Shown here piece by piece: positions 21,817-30,010 of a stretch of 30,487 bases of DNA. The notes under the pieces are model-generated. The model did no database searches and was not told the origin of the DNA. It saw nothing but the letters and a program-made list of their open reading frames with translations. Position 1 is the first letter of the stretch. Every line of letters starts with the position of its first letter. Both the position numbers and the translations under genes were made by a program. Location: the NCBI GenBank assembly GCA_023228645.1, contig JALOAT010000049.1, positions 1-30,487 of the forward strand, in the 5' to 3' direction. This DNA is from Gammaproteobacteria bacterium. GTDB taxonomy: Bacteria; Pseudomonadota; Gammaproteobacteria; Thiohalomonadales; Thiohalomonadaceae.

Positions 21817-23709
21817 TTAAGCTACAGGATTGATATATTCTACGAATACTGTACCAGCACCAGTGCCGGTTGCGCCGGAAATGTTAATTTCCATATCACC
21901 AGCACCTGAGGTATCACCGTAAAAATCTACAATGTAAGTACCAACAGTTTCAAGATCAACGTCAGCGTCGACTACATAATTGTCACTATTTTGTGTCACT
22001 GAGAATACTGGTGTACCACCAAATACGGTAGTAACCTTAACAACCAAGCGAGTAACTGTTGCACCAGATACCATACCAGAAACCAATGTTACTGGTGATG
22101 AACTATTGTATGCAAATGCAGCCTTTGCAGTAATTGTCGATCCAGCGGAAATTGTAGCAACTTGAGTGTCAACATATGCCTTGGTGGCGGCGTCTTGGGC
22201 CGAGGTAGGATCTGTAACATTGATAATCTTATGACTATCTGCATCAAGATCGGCAGCGAGAGATGGTGTGTTATCATCAGAAACCGCAGTAAGGTAAGTT
22301 GATGCGTCAATCCCCCAAGTACCAGAAGTCTTTCTCAACAAACCATCAGCACTCAAGGCGGCAATTGCTGTAAGATCACCATCAAGTGGTTGATATGTCG
22401 AGGCCGCATCACCAGTGGTCAAATATGTATTCGTATCAAGTGACCAAGTATCTGCAGCAGTTTTAATAAGGATACCACTTGTTCCCACCAATCCAGCAAT
22501 TGCAGTAAGATCTGCATCAAGTGGTTGCGCATCCGCAATACCATAACCAGATAATGTGGTTGGTGTCCCTGAAGTGATTGCTGACCAATCAATAGCAATT
22601 GCGGTTGTAGACGCACCGGTTAGTCGACCCTTCGCATCAACTGTGAAAGTAGCAACAGAACTTGCAGATCCATATGAACCAGCATTAACAGAAGTGTCGA
22701 TCAACGAAAGTGAATAAGATGGATTCGATCCAACACTAATGTCAGAACTGCCAGTGAGCGAAACAGTACCAGTTGACGAATACTGAGTCCAAGTCATATC
22801 ATTCGTACCAACCGTAATTGGATTGTCCGTAGTAATTACCCATCCAGTATCAGCATATGTGGCACCTTCTTCAACGAATACGAAAGTACCAGCGACGCCA
22901 GTTGCGCCGGTGGCCAAATCGTCCGCACGAATCATATCATCTGTAGCTTGGACTACGTAGATACCGTTTTGAGAAGGAACATTTTGAGATTTAACCAACA
23001 CGCGATCACCAGTAGCAACCGTAACGCCATCAATAGTTGATCCATCTTGTATAACATTGAATGCAATTGCAGTGGTAGTAGCAACTCGTACTGATTGTTT
23101 GAAACTCAAACCAGCAGCAATACCATCAACATATCCCTTGTTGGCAGCGTCGGTAGCATTATTTGGTGTTGGCACAGTAACAGCACCGGTGAATGTTGGG
23201 TTGTCCTTCGGAGCATAAGTTGAAGCAGCAGCATCTTGACTCAAATATGTCGAGGCTGCATCACCAGTGGTCAAATATGTATTCGTATCAAGTGACCAAG
23301 TGTTAGCTGCGGTCTTTGTCAAAATACCACTTGTACCAGCCAATGCAGCAATAGCATCAAGATCAGCATCGTAAGCTTGTACTGTCGAATTAATATCAGT
23401 TGTTTGGAGGTAGCCTGACAAATCTGCAGATTTCAAATAACCCAATGCATCGACGTCAGTATCAAGTGAGCCGCCGTCAGTGATACCATATGTAGTTAAT
23501 TCAGCAGTTGTAGTATAGGCTGCCAAAGCAGTAGTCAATGCTGATTCGACAATAAACGGATCACCAAGACCGGTCAAATAGCCTGACAAACCAGAAGTTG
23601 TAGTATAGTCTGCCAAAGTAGTTGTAAGTTCTGATGAATCAATGTAGTTGAGAGAATCAATATCGCTTTGCTTCAAATAGCCTGCGGATGCCGCAGTTGC
23701 ATCTGTCAA
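21817..23709 (-). CDS. Tail fibre protein, main frame of a frameshifted gene
   Basis: A 630-aa fibre-like frame. It begins at a TTG without a ribosome site, and the sequence upstream in this frame continues as sensible fibre sequence (GYTAALATETYVTTQGF), so the true start lies at 23858 in another frame. Repeated modules include YLTTGDAASTY (two nearly identical DNA copies), DLDAIAALAGTSGILTKTA-type blocks, a domain DRVLVKSQNVPSQNGIYVV also present in the 1279-aa fibre, GSYGSASSVATFTVDAKGRL, and AQDAATKAYVDTQV before the C-terminal beta domain (VVKVTTVFGG to VEYINPVA). No recognised enzymatic domain. The long repeats fit a fibre shaft. Confidence 0.7.
   Translation of the reverse strand: MTDATAASAGYLKQSDIDSLNYIDSSELTTTLADYTTTSGLSGYLTGLGDPFIVESALTTALAAYTTTAELTTYGITDGGSLDTDVDALGYLKSADLSGYLQTTDINSTVQAYDADLDAIAALAGTSGILTKTAANTWSLDTNTYLTTGDAASTYLSQDAAASTYAPKDNPTFTGAVTVPTPNNATDAANKGYVDGIAAGLSFKQSVRVATTTAIAFNVIQDGSTIDGVTVATGDRVLVKSQNVPSQNGIYVVQATDDMIRADDLATGATGVAGTFVFVEEGATYADTGWVITTDNPITVGTNDMTWTQYSSTGTVSLTGSSDISVGSNPSYSLSLIDTSVNAGSYGSASSVATFTVDAKGRLTGASTTAIAIDWSAITSGTPTTLSGYGIADAQPLDADLTAIAGLVGTSGILIKTAADTWSLDTNTYLTTGDAASTYQPLDGDLTAIAALSADGLLRKTSGTWGIDASTYLTAVSDDNTPSLAADLDADSHKIINVTDPTSAQDAATKAYVDTQVATISAGSTITAKAAFAYNSSSPVTLVSGMVSGATVTRLVVKVTTVFGGTPVFSVTQNSDNYVVDADVDLETVGTYIVDFYGDTSGAGDMEINISGATGTGAGTVFVEYINPVA
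22393..22449. repeat. 57-bp direct repeat, copy 1 (partner at 23245-23301)
   Basis: This copy matches 23245-23301 at 56 of 57 positions. Both encode the same stretch ending in a DTNTYLTTGDAAS-type module of the fibre gene. Near-identity at DNA level points to recent duplication or recombination within the fibre. Confidence 0.9.
23245..23301. repeat. 57-bp direct repeat, copy 2 (partner at 22393-22449)
   Basis: Second copy of the repeat, differing by one base (T for C in cgaggc-T-gcatc). The 852-base distance equals 284 codons, so recombination between copies would keep the reading frame. Confidence 0.9.
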
Positions 23710-23858
23710 AAAGCCTTGTGTAGTAACATATGTTTCTGTAGCAAGCGCTGCGGTATAACCGTGAGCTTGCCGCCGGATTGGGCAAGTACGATACCGCCTT
23801 TGCCAAGTTTAACGCTTGAGCCGATACCGACCAAGCTAAAGTTATTAATTGCTGCCAT
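23706..23858 (-). pseudogene. 5' end of the fibre gene, separated by a frameshift
   Basis: The ATG at 23858 has a strong Shine-Dalgarno (AAGGAG, nine bases upstream) just after the previous fibre gene. The frame runs 50 codons (MAAINNFSLVGIGSSVKLGK onward) and stops at TGA 23706. After about residue 32 the sequence stops looking like a fibre, while the -1 frame does (GYTAALATETYVTTQGFLTD) and leads into the 630-aa frame. One base change of frame between about 23755 and 23800 would join them. No classical slippery heptamer is visible, so a mutation or a sequence error is likelier than programmed frameshifting. Confidence 0.7.
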
Positions 23859-23871
23859 TTATATAATCTCC

Positions 23872-24369
23872 TTACTGGATATACGACAAAGTTATCTTAA
23901 ACGAGCCGGAGGTCGAACTTCCGGCATTAATATTTAGGACTACTTTAGTTTCAGTATCATATACATATGATGGCTGTACACTGAAAACTTGTCCTGCGCT
24001 GGCAGCTAGATCCGTTTCATCAGCCGTCAACAATACATCACTATTTACTGAATCACCCACGATCAGCGTAGCAGATGAGTCATCGAAAGGTGTTACTACT
24101 TCAACAGTAACATCTGCAATCATCACCCCAGCCGGTGCTGTAAAAATAGTAACCGGAGTTACTGATTGGTAAGTATAAGTCAATGGACCAACAATACCAT
24201 CGTTGTCAGTACCAGTATCTGACCAAGCTAAAACGCCACCAACAACCTTCAACACCTGACCCTCTGTGCCAAGACTCGTTGGCAATGTATAGGCCGAGTT
24301 TTGAACGTTGCTTGATACCACTTCGTTTGTGATTTTCATCGAACCTTTAATGATAAGTTGGTTAGCCAT
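23872..24369 (-). CDS. Small tail fibre-associated protein, 165 aa
   Basis: The N-terminus (MANQLIIKGSMKITNEV) parallels that of the next fibre (MANKFIVKSPIKAPGLEIG), and SLGTEGQVLKVVGGVLAW parallels its SSAGLENQILSVDSVGNLVF, so they are paralogues. The C-terminal domain (MIADVTVEVVTPFDDSSATL to FKITLSYIQ) resembles the end of the 630-aa fibre. It may be a short fibre, a shaft cap or an adaptor. ATG with AAGGAT-type site, 10 bases after the previous gene. No enzymatic motif. Confidence 0.65.
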   Translation of the reverse strand: MANQLIIKGSMKITNEVVSSNVQNSAYTLPTSLGTEGQVLKVVGGVLAWSDTGTDNDGIVGPLTYTYQSVTPVTIFTAPAGVMIADVTVEVVTPFDDSSATLIVGDSVNSDVLLTADETDLAASAGQVFSVQPSYVYDTETKVVLNINAGSSTSGSFKITLSYIQ

Positions 24370-24379
24370 TATATAATCC

Positions 24380-25267
24380 TTAACTCATTTGTCTCAATGT
24401 GACGATTAAATCTTGCGGGGCTGTGGAAGCTAGATTAGTACCAACAATATCCACATTACCACCATTAAGTGTAGCAGTAAAATCTATACTTGGTGTGTCA
24501 AGCTCAGTACCCATATCTGTTATTGATGTTGCTGTGCCGTTATTTAATACGAAAAGGGTGCCCATTTTCCATCCATCATCCGATTTAAAAATATAATCAA
24601 TGTATGTTGATGTAAAAATATCCAAATATGAAAATGTAAATGAATATTCTGTTGCTGGGGTCACTTCAACAGCAGTAACAGTAAATGATGGGACTATGTT
24701 ATAGTCACCAAATAAAATTGACTTGCCAGCGTCCAAATTAAATTGGATATTATCGCCAGTTGCTGCGTCAATTGAGTGTCCATTTAGATCTAAGTCGCCA
24801 CCTAATTGTGGGGTCAGGTCTTCACTAACAGTGCCAATTTTTGTCAATACTTGAGTATCAACATAATTTTTAGTCGCAGCATCTTGAGCATTTGACGGAT
24901 CAGCAACCGAAGCAATAACTTTACCAGCGGCGTTTAATGCAACTCCACCATAGTAGAATACTAAATTCCCACTTGAATCATATAATGCACTAACGTAACC
25001 CCAAGAAGCGTCATTGCCAGTTGATCCAACAAGTAACTGGTTATCTAATCCGCCAGAAACTGCCAATTGTGTACCTGTTCCGCCAGTCGCTGTAATGGTA
25101 GTTTCGTCCGCCTCAACGGCAGCCGAATTGTCAATGAATACTAAATTACCAACACTATCAACAGACAGTATTTGATTTTCCAACCCAGCCGATGAAGGAA
25201 ATTCATAATTACCAATTTCCAAACCTGGCGCTTTAATCGGACTTTTTACAATAAATTTATTTGCCAT
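24380..25267 (-). CDS. Tail fibre protein, 295 aa
   Basis: It starts MANKFIVKSPIKAPGLEIGN with AAGGTAA upstream. A short attachment-like head is followed by a Gly/Thr-rich region, SNAQDAATKNYVDTQVLTKI (the segment preceding coiled or triple-beta parts in phage fibres), and GGDLDLNGHSIDAAT, a common fibre motif. The C-terminal ~75 residues (GWKMGTLFVLNNGTATSITD to VTLRQMS) are clearly related to the end of the 1279-aa fibre (RIGTLLVLNDGTATSISDTG). It is likely a partner or alternative end-piece of that fibre. Function is structural by inference. Confidence 0.7.
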   Translation of the reverse strand: MANKFIVKSPIKAPGLEIGNYEFPSSAGLENQILSVDSVGNLVFIDNSAAVEADETTITATGGTGTQLAVSGGLDNQLLVGSTGNDASWGYVSALYDSSGNLVFYYGGVALNAAGKVIASVADPSNAQDAATKNYVDTQVLTKIGTVSEDLTPQLGGDLDLNGHSIDAATGDNIQFNLDAGKSILFGDYNIVPSFTVTAVEVTPATEYSFTFSYLDIFTSTYIDYIFKSDDGWKMGTLFVLNNGTATSITDMGTELDTPSIDFTATLNGGNVDIVGTNLASTAPQDLIVTLRQMS

Positions 25268-25283
25268 TGCTTATTACCTTACC

Positions 25284-28200
25284 TTATACGCTCATTTTTC
25301 TTGTAGTAAATTTGACGTATGAATTAACTGGTGAACTGATAGTAATTTCAACATCCGTACCATTCATTGCCGCAGTAAATGTTACATCAGGCGCGCCTAA
25401 TTCTGTACCCGTATCAGATATTGATGTCGCCGTACCGTCATTCAATACCAACAATGTACCAATTCTAATGTTCGATGAAAGAGTTACAGTTGACCATACT
25501 ATATTATCAACACCAATATCAACAGACCCTGACGGTGATGTAATCATCCAATTAGTTCCTGCATTCAATGTTCCAATATTAACAGTGACCGCCATACCAT
25601 TTGTTAATTCACCAGCATCATTGGCATCGTCTGATCTGGTCCAAGAACCGGAAGTTGAAACTACATAGATACCATTTTCAGTAGTATCCGTCTGATCCTT
25701 AACCAACACTCTCATACCGTCAGTTAAAGTAATATCATCCAACGTGGTAGTAGTATTGTCAAGTGTTATATCGCTTCCTGTTGTGGATACATCAACAGGG
25801 TCTTTGTATATTATAGCCTGTGAATAATAGTAATCAATTGCCATATATTTGTATGATGTGTCATACGACAACATTACATATGGTAACTCCGCTAATGATT
25901 TTGTAAATTCAACAGCTTGACCAATAATAACAGCCGACAATTCAATCTCACCAGATCCATATGGTTCAAGAACGATATTTTCATCCGGGTTTGATATGAT
26001 ATTATTACCATTCGTATTTAAATCAGCACCCAAAATTGGGTTAGGATCACTTATTAAAGCAAAACTTGATGCAGAAGTTGTCGACCATCCAAGACCATCC
26101 CAATAAAGAGTATCACCAGTGGATGGTGATGTAGCAGTAACATCTGTTAAATCTGACAATGCCAAACTAGCATTAATAGTAAGAGTGCCACTAGTACCAA
26201 CAGTTGTAACACCAACACCACCGACAATTGATATTGTTGATTGGTATGTATCAATGGCCACTGAACCAGTATTACCGTTAATCGTACCAACAGTATTGAT
26301 TATGGAATTAACCCATTCACTTCCTGAATATCGAAGGAAGTTATCCGCAGCTACCGAGGTTAAATTAACATCAGACAGACCAGCTAAACTATTAGCATTG
26401 ACGGTACTTGGCGCCCATTGGGTTCCGTCCCAAGCTAAAACTGCACCAGTTGATGGAGTGGACAGCACTTCAACATCTGACAAATCATTGATGGCCATAT
26501 TTTGACCAACATACAAAATACTATTTGTATTATCAATTTCAGTATAAATTCCAGAACCAGATACACCCAAAATACTAATTGATGATGATGGCGTACTTGG
26601 TACTAATGGACCGTCACCTGAATCGGCGGCTATAGAAGCAAATATATTTTGATCTATCGCAGATGGTGCAACAGAAACCCAATTACTCGAACCACTGTCA
26701 TAAACTAAAATAAATCCATCAGCAATTGATGACACATTAACGTCAGTTAAATTATTCAATGCGCCAGTTACATTTCCGGATACCCAAGTGGAAAGTGAGT
26801 CACTGTAAACCAACACATTACCATCAATTGCTGACCCAACATCGACATTAGACAGGTCACCAAGAGCCTTTTCAACCGAAATGGTCAAAGTAGAACCAGA
26901 AGCGGAAGTGGATACGCCATTAATTCCCGTAATAGCAATACTTTGTGCGTTTGATGCAGCAGTAATAGTATTAGTATCATCAGCAACAATTTCAGTTATA
27001 GACAATAAAGCATAATCCGGAATAGTATATTGTGACCATTCCATTCCAGTCCAAGCCAGTACATCGTTGACGCTTGGTGCTCCGTTTAATACAACGTTTG
27101 TCAACGATTCTAATGTATTATATTCATTAGTAATAGTAATTTGATCCAGTGTGGCGACAGTTGAAATACCAGGGCCGCCGAGAACCTTGAATACGCCTGA
27201 AACTGATGTTGCTGTATTAGTATCATCATCACTAATAGTTACTTCGGTTAAAAATGCAGGAGCACCACTAACCCACTGTGAAGATCCAGCATTCCAAGTT
27301 AATATATCACCATCGTTAGTTGTCGTAGTATCAACATCAGCTAAATCATCAAGGCTTAACGTGCCAATAACAAGGTCTGCTGGTTCCCAAATAGTACCAT
27401 TATATTGAAGGTATTTTCCAGTACCAATATTTGTTAAATCAACGTCAGTTAAATCACCCAACGATGCAACACCAGTTGAATTTTCCCATTGACTAGTGAC
27501 GTCATTATAAACAAGCGTTTGCCCATTAGTTGGTGTTGAAATAGTGACATCAGTTAAACCATCTAAGGTCGCTGTGCCGCCAATAATTGCAGCATCAACA
27601 TATGCTTTTGTAGCAGCGTCACTACCAACAGTTGGTGACGCTAGATTTATTATTTTAGCATTTGCTACACTAACTGATCCAGTTCCATTTGGACGTAATA
27701 CAATATTACCATTAACAACGCTTGTGTTAATTTCATATGCGCCAATGTTTAAATTTCCACCTAATGCTGGATTAAGATCATTCGATACCGTTTGAAGTAC
27801 AGATTTACTTGAGGCTGAGGTTATTCTACCATATGAATCAACTGTAATTTGGGCCGCAGTACCAGTTGCTGCGCCGTATGATCCAGCAGTAACACCAGAG
27901 GTTGCAAGACTAATTTTAACACTGCCAGTCACTACTGAAGTAGTGATGCCATTTATACCGTTAAGAGTTAGTGCTGCTGATGATGACCCAGAAGTTGCTG
28001 TACCTGAGTCAGTCACAACAGATCCGTATGTGCTTGGCAATGTGCCATTTGATGCTAATGTAATTCTACCCTTAGCATCTACAGTAATGGAAGCATTTGT
28101 GTAGGATCCTGGAGTTAGGCCACTCACGTTGCCTAAAGCAAAGGTCATTGTTGTTCCAGAAATTGATGTTACAACATCAGTACCACTAAAAGTGAAAATT

Positions 28201-29123
28201 CCACTATCAGTGGTAGCGGTAGCAGTTCCAGTATTACCATTAAAGGTATTAAATTTGTTATAATTTATTGCTGCACCTGCGGTTACCGCAGTAATACGAC
28301 CATAAGCATCGACAATCAAGTCTGTCGGTCGAGCATAAGTGCCAGCAACACCAGATATTGAGGCTAAGTCAACATTTAATGTTCCGTTAGCAATAAGAGG
28401 TGAATTTGCAATAGTTAACGTTGAATTTGGTGATGCTAGGCCAACACTAGTTAAACCACCGCCGCCGCCAGCACTACCTGGGTCAGTATTGGTTATAGTA
28501 AGCTCATTACCAGTTTGGGTAATACTAATACCACTACCAGCTTTTAAGGTATTAAATTGTAATGTTTGTCCAGATTTGCCAGCATAGACACCAAGACCAG
28601 TGCCTAAATTAGCACCGTCATTAGCTTCACCAGTACCGCCAGCTTGAACTGTTGCTGGTGCCCAAGAAGTACCATTCCAAGTTAAAACTTGATCTATTGT
28701 TGGCGTTCCAGTAACATCATCAAGATCTGTTATTCCTAATGATACTGCACCCGTTTGTGTATTGACACTTGTAACAGGAGCATCTGCAACTGCAATTGTT
28801 ATGTCATTTAAATTTTCAGTAACGGTAACATTAGAGCTACCAGAACTAATCCTTCTGAATTGAAGAACCGTTCCAGATTTCGCTGAAAATACTGCGGCTC
28901 CAGAGCCGATTAAACTCTCACCATTAGTGACATCACCAGTTCCAGAAGCAGTCGGAGTTTGCCACTGAACATAATCAGCTTCAGCAGAATTTGGATTATC
29001 TACTATTGTTAATACTTGACCTGGTGAGCCAATAGGCAACTCATCAACGATATTACCTACGCCAACCAACAAACTTCCGCTTGATAACGGTAAGCCAGTA
29101 ATGCCTCTGCCCAATACTACCAT
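25284..29123 (-). CDS. Large tail fibre protein with ten LTDV-type modules
   Basis: 1279 aa, the largest gene here and probably the main fibre shaft. ATG with AGGGT upstream and a late promoter (29158-29165). Ten copies of a ~28-residue module (L-x-x-L-[ST]-[DN]-V...G-x-x-L-x-[WY]...W) lie between about 130 and 1010, interleaved with GTY/GSY..ITVDA.GRIT repeats in the first half and GLxxVxTxVxGxxxTI segments. Near the C-terminus are GGADLNTNGNNI-like sequence and a domain MRVLVKDQTDTTENGIYVV shared with the 630-aa fibre, then the RIGTLLVLNDGTATSIS end domain. No peptidase or chaperone domain is seen. The module type is known from long fibres of cyanophage-like T4 relatives. Confidence 0.75.
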   Translation of the reverse strand: MVVLGRGITGLPLSSGSLLVGVGNIVDELPIGSPGQVLTIVDNPNSAEADYVQWQTPTASGTGDVTNGESLIGSGAAVFSAKSGTVLQFRRISSGSSNVTVTENLNDITIAVADAPVTSVNTQTGAVSLGITDLDDVTGTPTIDQVLTWNGTSWAPATVQAGGTGEANDGANLGTGLGVYAGKSGQTLQFNTLKAGSGISITQTGNELTITNTDPGSAGGGGGLTSVGLASPNSTLTIANSPLIANGTLNVDLASISGVAGTYARPTDLIVDAYGRITAVTAGAAINYNKFNTFNGNTGTATATTDSGIFTFSGTDVVTSISGTTMTFALGNVSGLTPGSYTNASITVDAKGRITLASNGTLPSTYGSVVTDSGTATSGSSSAALTLNGINGITTSVVTGSVKISLATSGVTAGSYGAATGTAAQITVDSYGRITSASSKSVLQTVSNDLNPALGGNLNIGAYEINTSVVNGNIVLRPNGTGSVSVANAKIINLASPTVGSDAATKAYVDAAIIGGTATLDGLTDVTISTPTNGQTLVYNDVTSQWENSTGVASLGDLTDVDLTNIGTGKYLQYNGTIWEPADLVIGTLSLDDLADVDTTTTNDGDILTWNAGSSQWVSGAPAFLTEVTISDDDTNTATSVSGVFKVLGGPGISTVATLDQITITNEYNTLESLTNVVLNGAPSVNDVLAWTGMEWSQYTIPDYALLSITEIVADDTNTITAASNAQSIAITGINGVSTSASGSTLTISVEKALGDLSNVDVGSAIDGNVLVYSDSLSTWVSGNVTGALNNLTDVNVSSIADGFILVYDSGSSNWVSVAPSAIDQNIFASIAADSGDGPLVPSTPSSSISILGVSGSGIYTEIDNTNSILYVGQNMAINDLSDVEVLSTPSTGAVLAWDGTQWAPSTVNANSLAGLSDVNLTSVAADNFLRYSGSEWVNSIINTVGTINGNTGSVAIDTYQSTISIVGGVGVTTVGTSGTLTINASLALSDLTDVTATSPSTGDTLYWDGLGWSTTSASSFALISDPNPILGADLNTNGNNIISNPDENIVLEPYGSGEIELSAVIIGQAVEFTKSLAELPYVMLSYDTSYKYMAIDYYYSQAIIYKDPVDVSTTGSDITLDNTTTTLDDITLTDGMRVLVKDQTDTTENGIYVVSTSGSWTRSDDANDAGELTNGMAVTVNIGTLNAGTNWMITSPSGSVDIGVDNIVWSTVTLSSNIRIGTLLVLNDGTATSISDTGTELGAPDVTFTAAMNGTDVEITISSPVNSYVKFTTRKMSV
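26076..28736 (-). repeat. Ten-copy LTDV/W module array in the large fibre gene
   Basis: Copies begin, in protein order, at ITDLDDV, LDGLTDV, LGDLTDV, LDDLADV, LESLTNV, LGDLSNV, LNNLTDV, INDLSDV, LAGLSDV and LSDLTDV, each ending near a Trp. They are diverged at DNA level, so the array is old. One related copy lies in the 540-aa fibre. Confidence 0.8.
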
Positions 29124-29157
29124 ATTGATTTTACCCTAAAGAAATATATTTCATTGA

Positions 29158-29165
29158 TATTTATT
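29158..29165 (-). promoter_or_regulatory. Putative late promoter for the large fibre gene
   Basis: The minus strand reads AAATAAATATCA, with the AATAAATA core 35 bases upstream of the ATG at 29123. It faces away from the plus-strand copy at 29224-29231, giving a divergent pair in a 138-base gap. Confidence 0.55.
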
Positions 29166-29223
29166 TTTTCTTTTAGATAAGTCAGGCTGCTTTGAAAACT
29201 TTGTCACCAGTAAATTTTATCAA

Positions 29224-29231
29224 AATAAATA
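29224..29231 (+). promoter_or_regulatory. Putative late promoter for the plus-strand gene
   Basis: AATAAATA on the plus strand lies 31 bases before the ATG at 29262. AAAGGAA between them is the ribosome site. It is the only promoter-like element found on this strand. Confidence 0.5.
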
Positions 29232-29261
29232 GCTTGATTATTCAAAAAGGAAATATAATTA

Positions 29262-30005
29262 ATGCCATTATTGCCTGGTTTAGTTGGTTCCACCGCTTCA
29301 GCACAAGTCGGATCAGGCGGTGATCCATATTGGAACAGTGTAATCTTATTGGCTAATTTTGATAGTGGATCAGTATTGAATGCAGATATCGATGCTTCAG
29401 GAAATACTGCATCAGTCGCCCGATCAAATTCGGCAATTACAGTTCAAAATACGTCACCAGCAGATACTCCATATTCATATTATTTGAACAAAACCTCTGG
29501 CAATTATTATTATAGAATATTTCCATCAGATCAATCAGTATGGTCATTTTCTGGGCCATTTACCTTTGAGTTTTGGATCAATGCTGTTTCTATAAGCAAT
29601 AATGGTTATATGATCAGTAACCGATCAGATAACACATCAAATTTTGGTTATGAACTACAATGCAATTCATCTGGAATTCTTACGTTCAATTTAGGGTTTG
29701 GTACTGGTGGTAGTTCACTTAACACTGGAATTAATAAAAGCAGCTTAACTGGTACTTGGGCCCACGTCGCACTCACGCGAGATGGCAGTGACGTAGTTCG
29801 ATCTTACTTAAATGGGTCGGTAGTTAATAGTGCTACCATATCTGGTACTACGTATCAATCAACTCAACCGATGTGGATTTATGCATCAGGTCGTGGTTTA
29901 ACCGGTTGGTATGGAGCATTAGATGAAATTAGAGTTACTAAAAGTGTCGCTAGATATACTGGATCAAGCTTCACAGTACCTTCTGCACCATTCCCAACTT
30001 CATAA
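29262..30005 (+). CDS. LamG/concanavalin-fold protein, the only plus-strand gene
   Basis: 247 aa. After a short Gly/Ala-rich head (VGSTASAQVGSGGDPYWNS) comes a jelly-roll lectin-type domain: VILLANFD, FTFEFWINAVSISNNGYMIS, TGTWAHVALTRDGSDVVRSY, and GWYGALDEIRVTKSVARYTG, which is the characteristic end of Laminin_G_3-type domains in phage tail proteins, finishing FTVPSAPFPTS. Such domains bind carbohydrate or decorate fibres and heads. It is opposite in orientation to every other gene, sits between two fibre genes, and its stop is five bases from the stop of the convergent fibre gene. It has its own late-type promoter and ribosome site, so it looks like an inserted cassette. There is no signal peptide. 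Confidence 0.8.
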   Translation: MPLLPGLVGSTASAQVGSGGDPYWNSVILLANFDSGSVLNADIDASGNTASVARSNSAITVQNTSPADTPYSYYLNKTSGNYYYRIFPSDQSVWSFSGPFTFEFWINAVSISNNGYMISNRSDNTSNFGYELQCNSSGILTFNLGFGTGGSSLNTGINKSSLTGTWAHVALTRDGSDVVRSYLNGSVVNSATISGTTYQSTQPMWIYASGRGLTGWYGALDEIRVTKSVARYTGSSFTVPSAPFPTS

Positions 30006-30010
30006 GCCTG

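Noticed and set aside
23755..23800. Programmed -1 frameshift in the fibre gene
   Set aside because: No X-XXY-YYZ slippery heptamer followed by a strong structure is visible in the overlap; mutation or sequence error is simpler.
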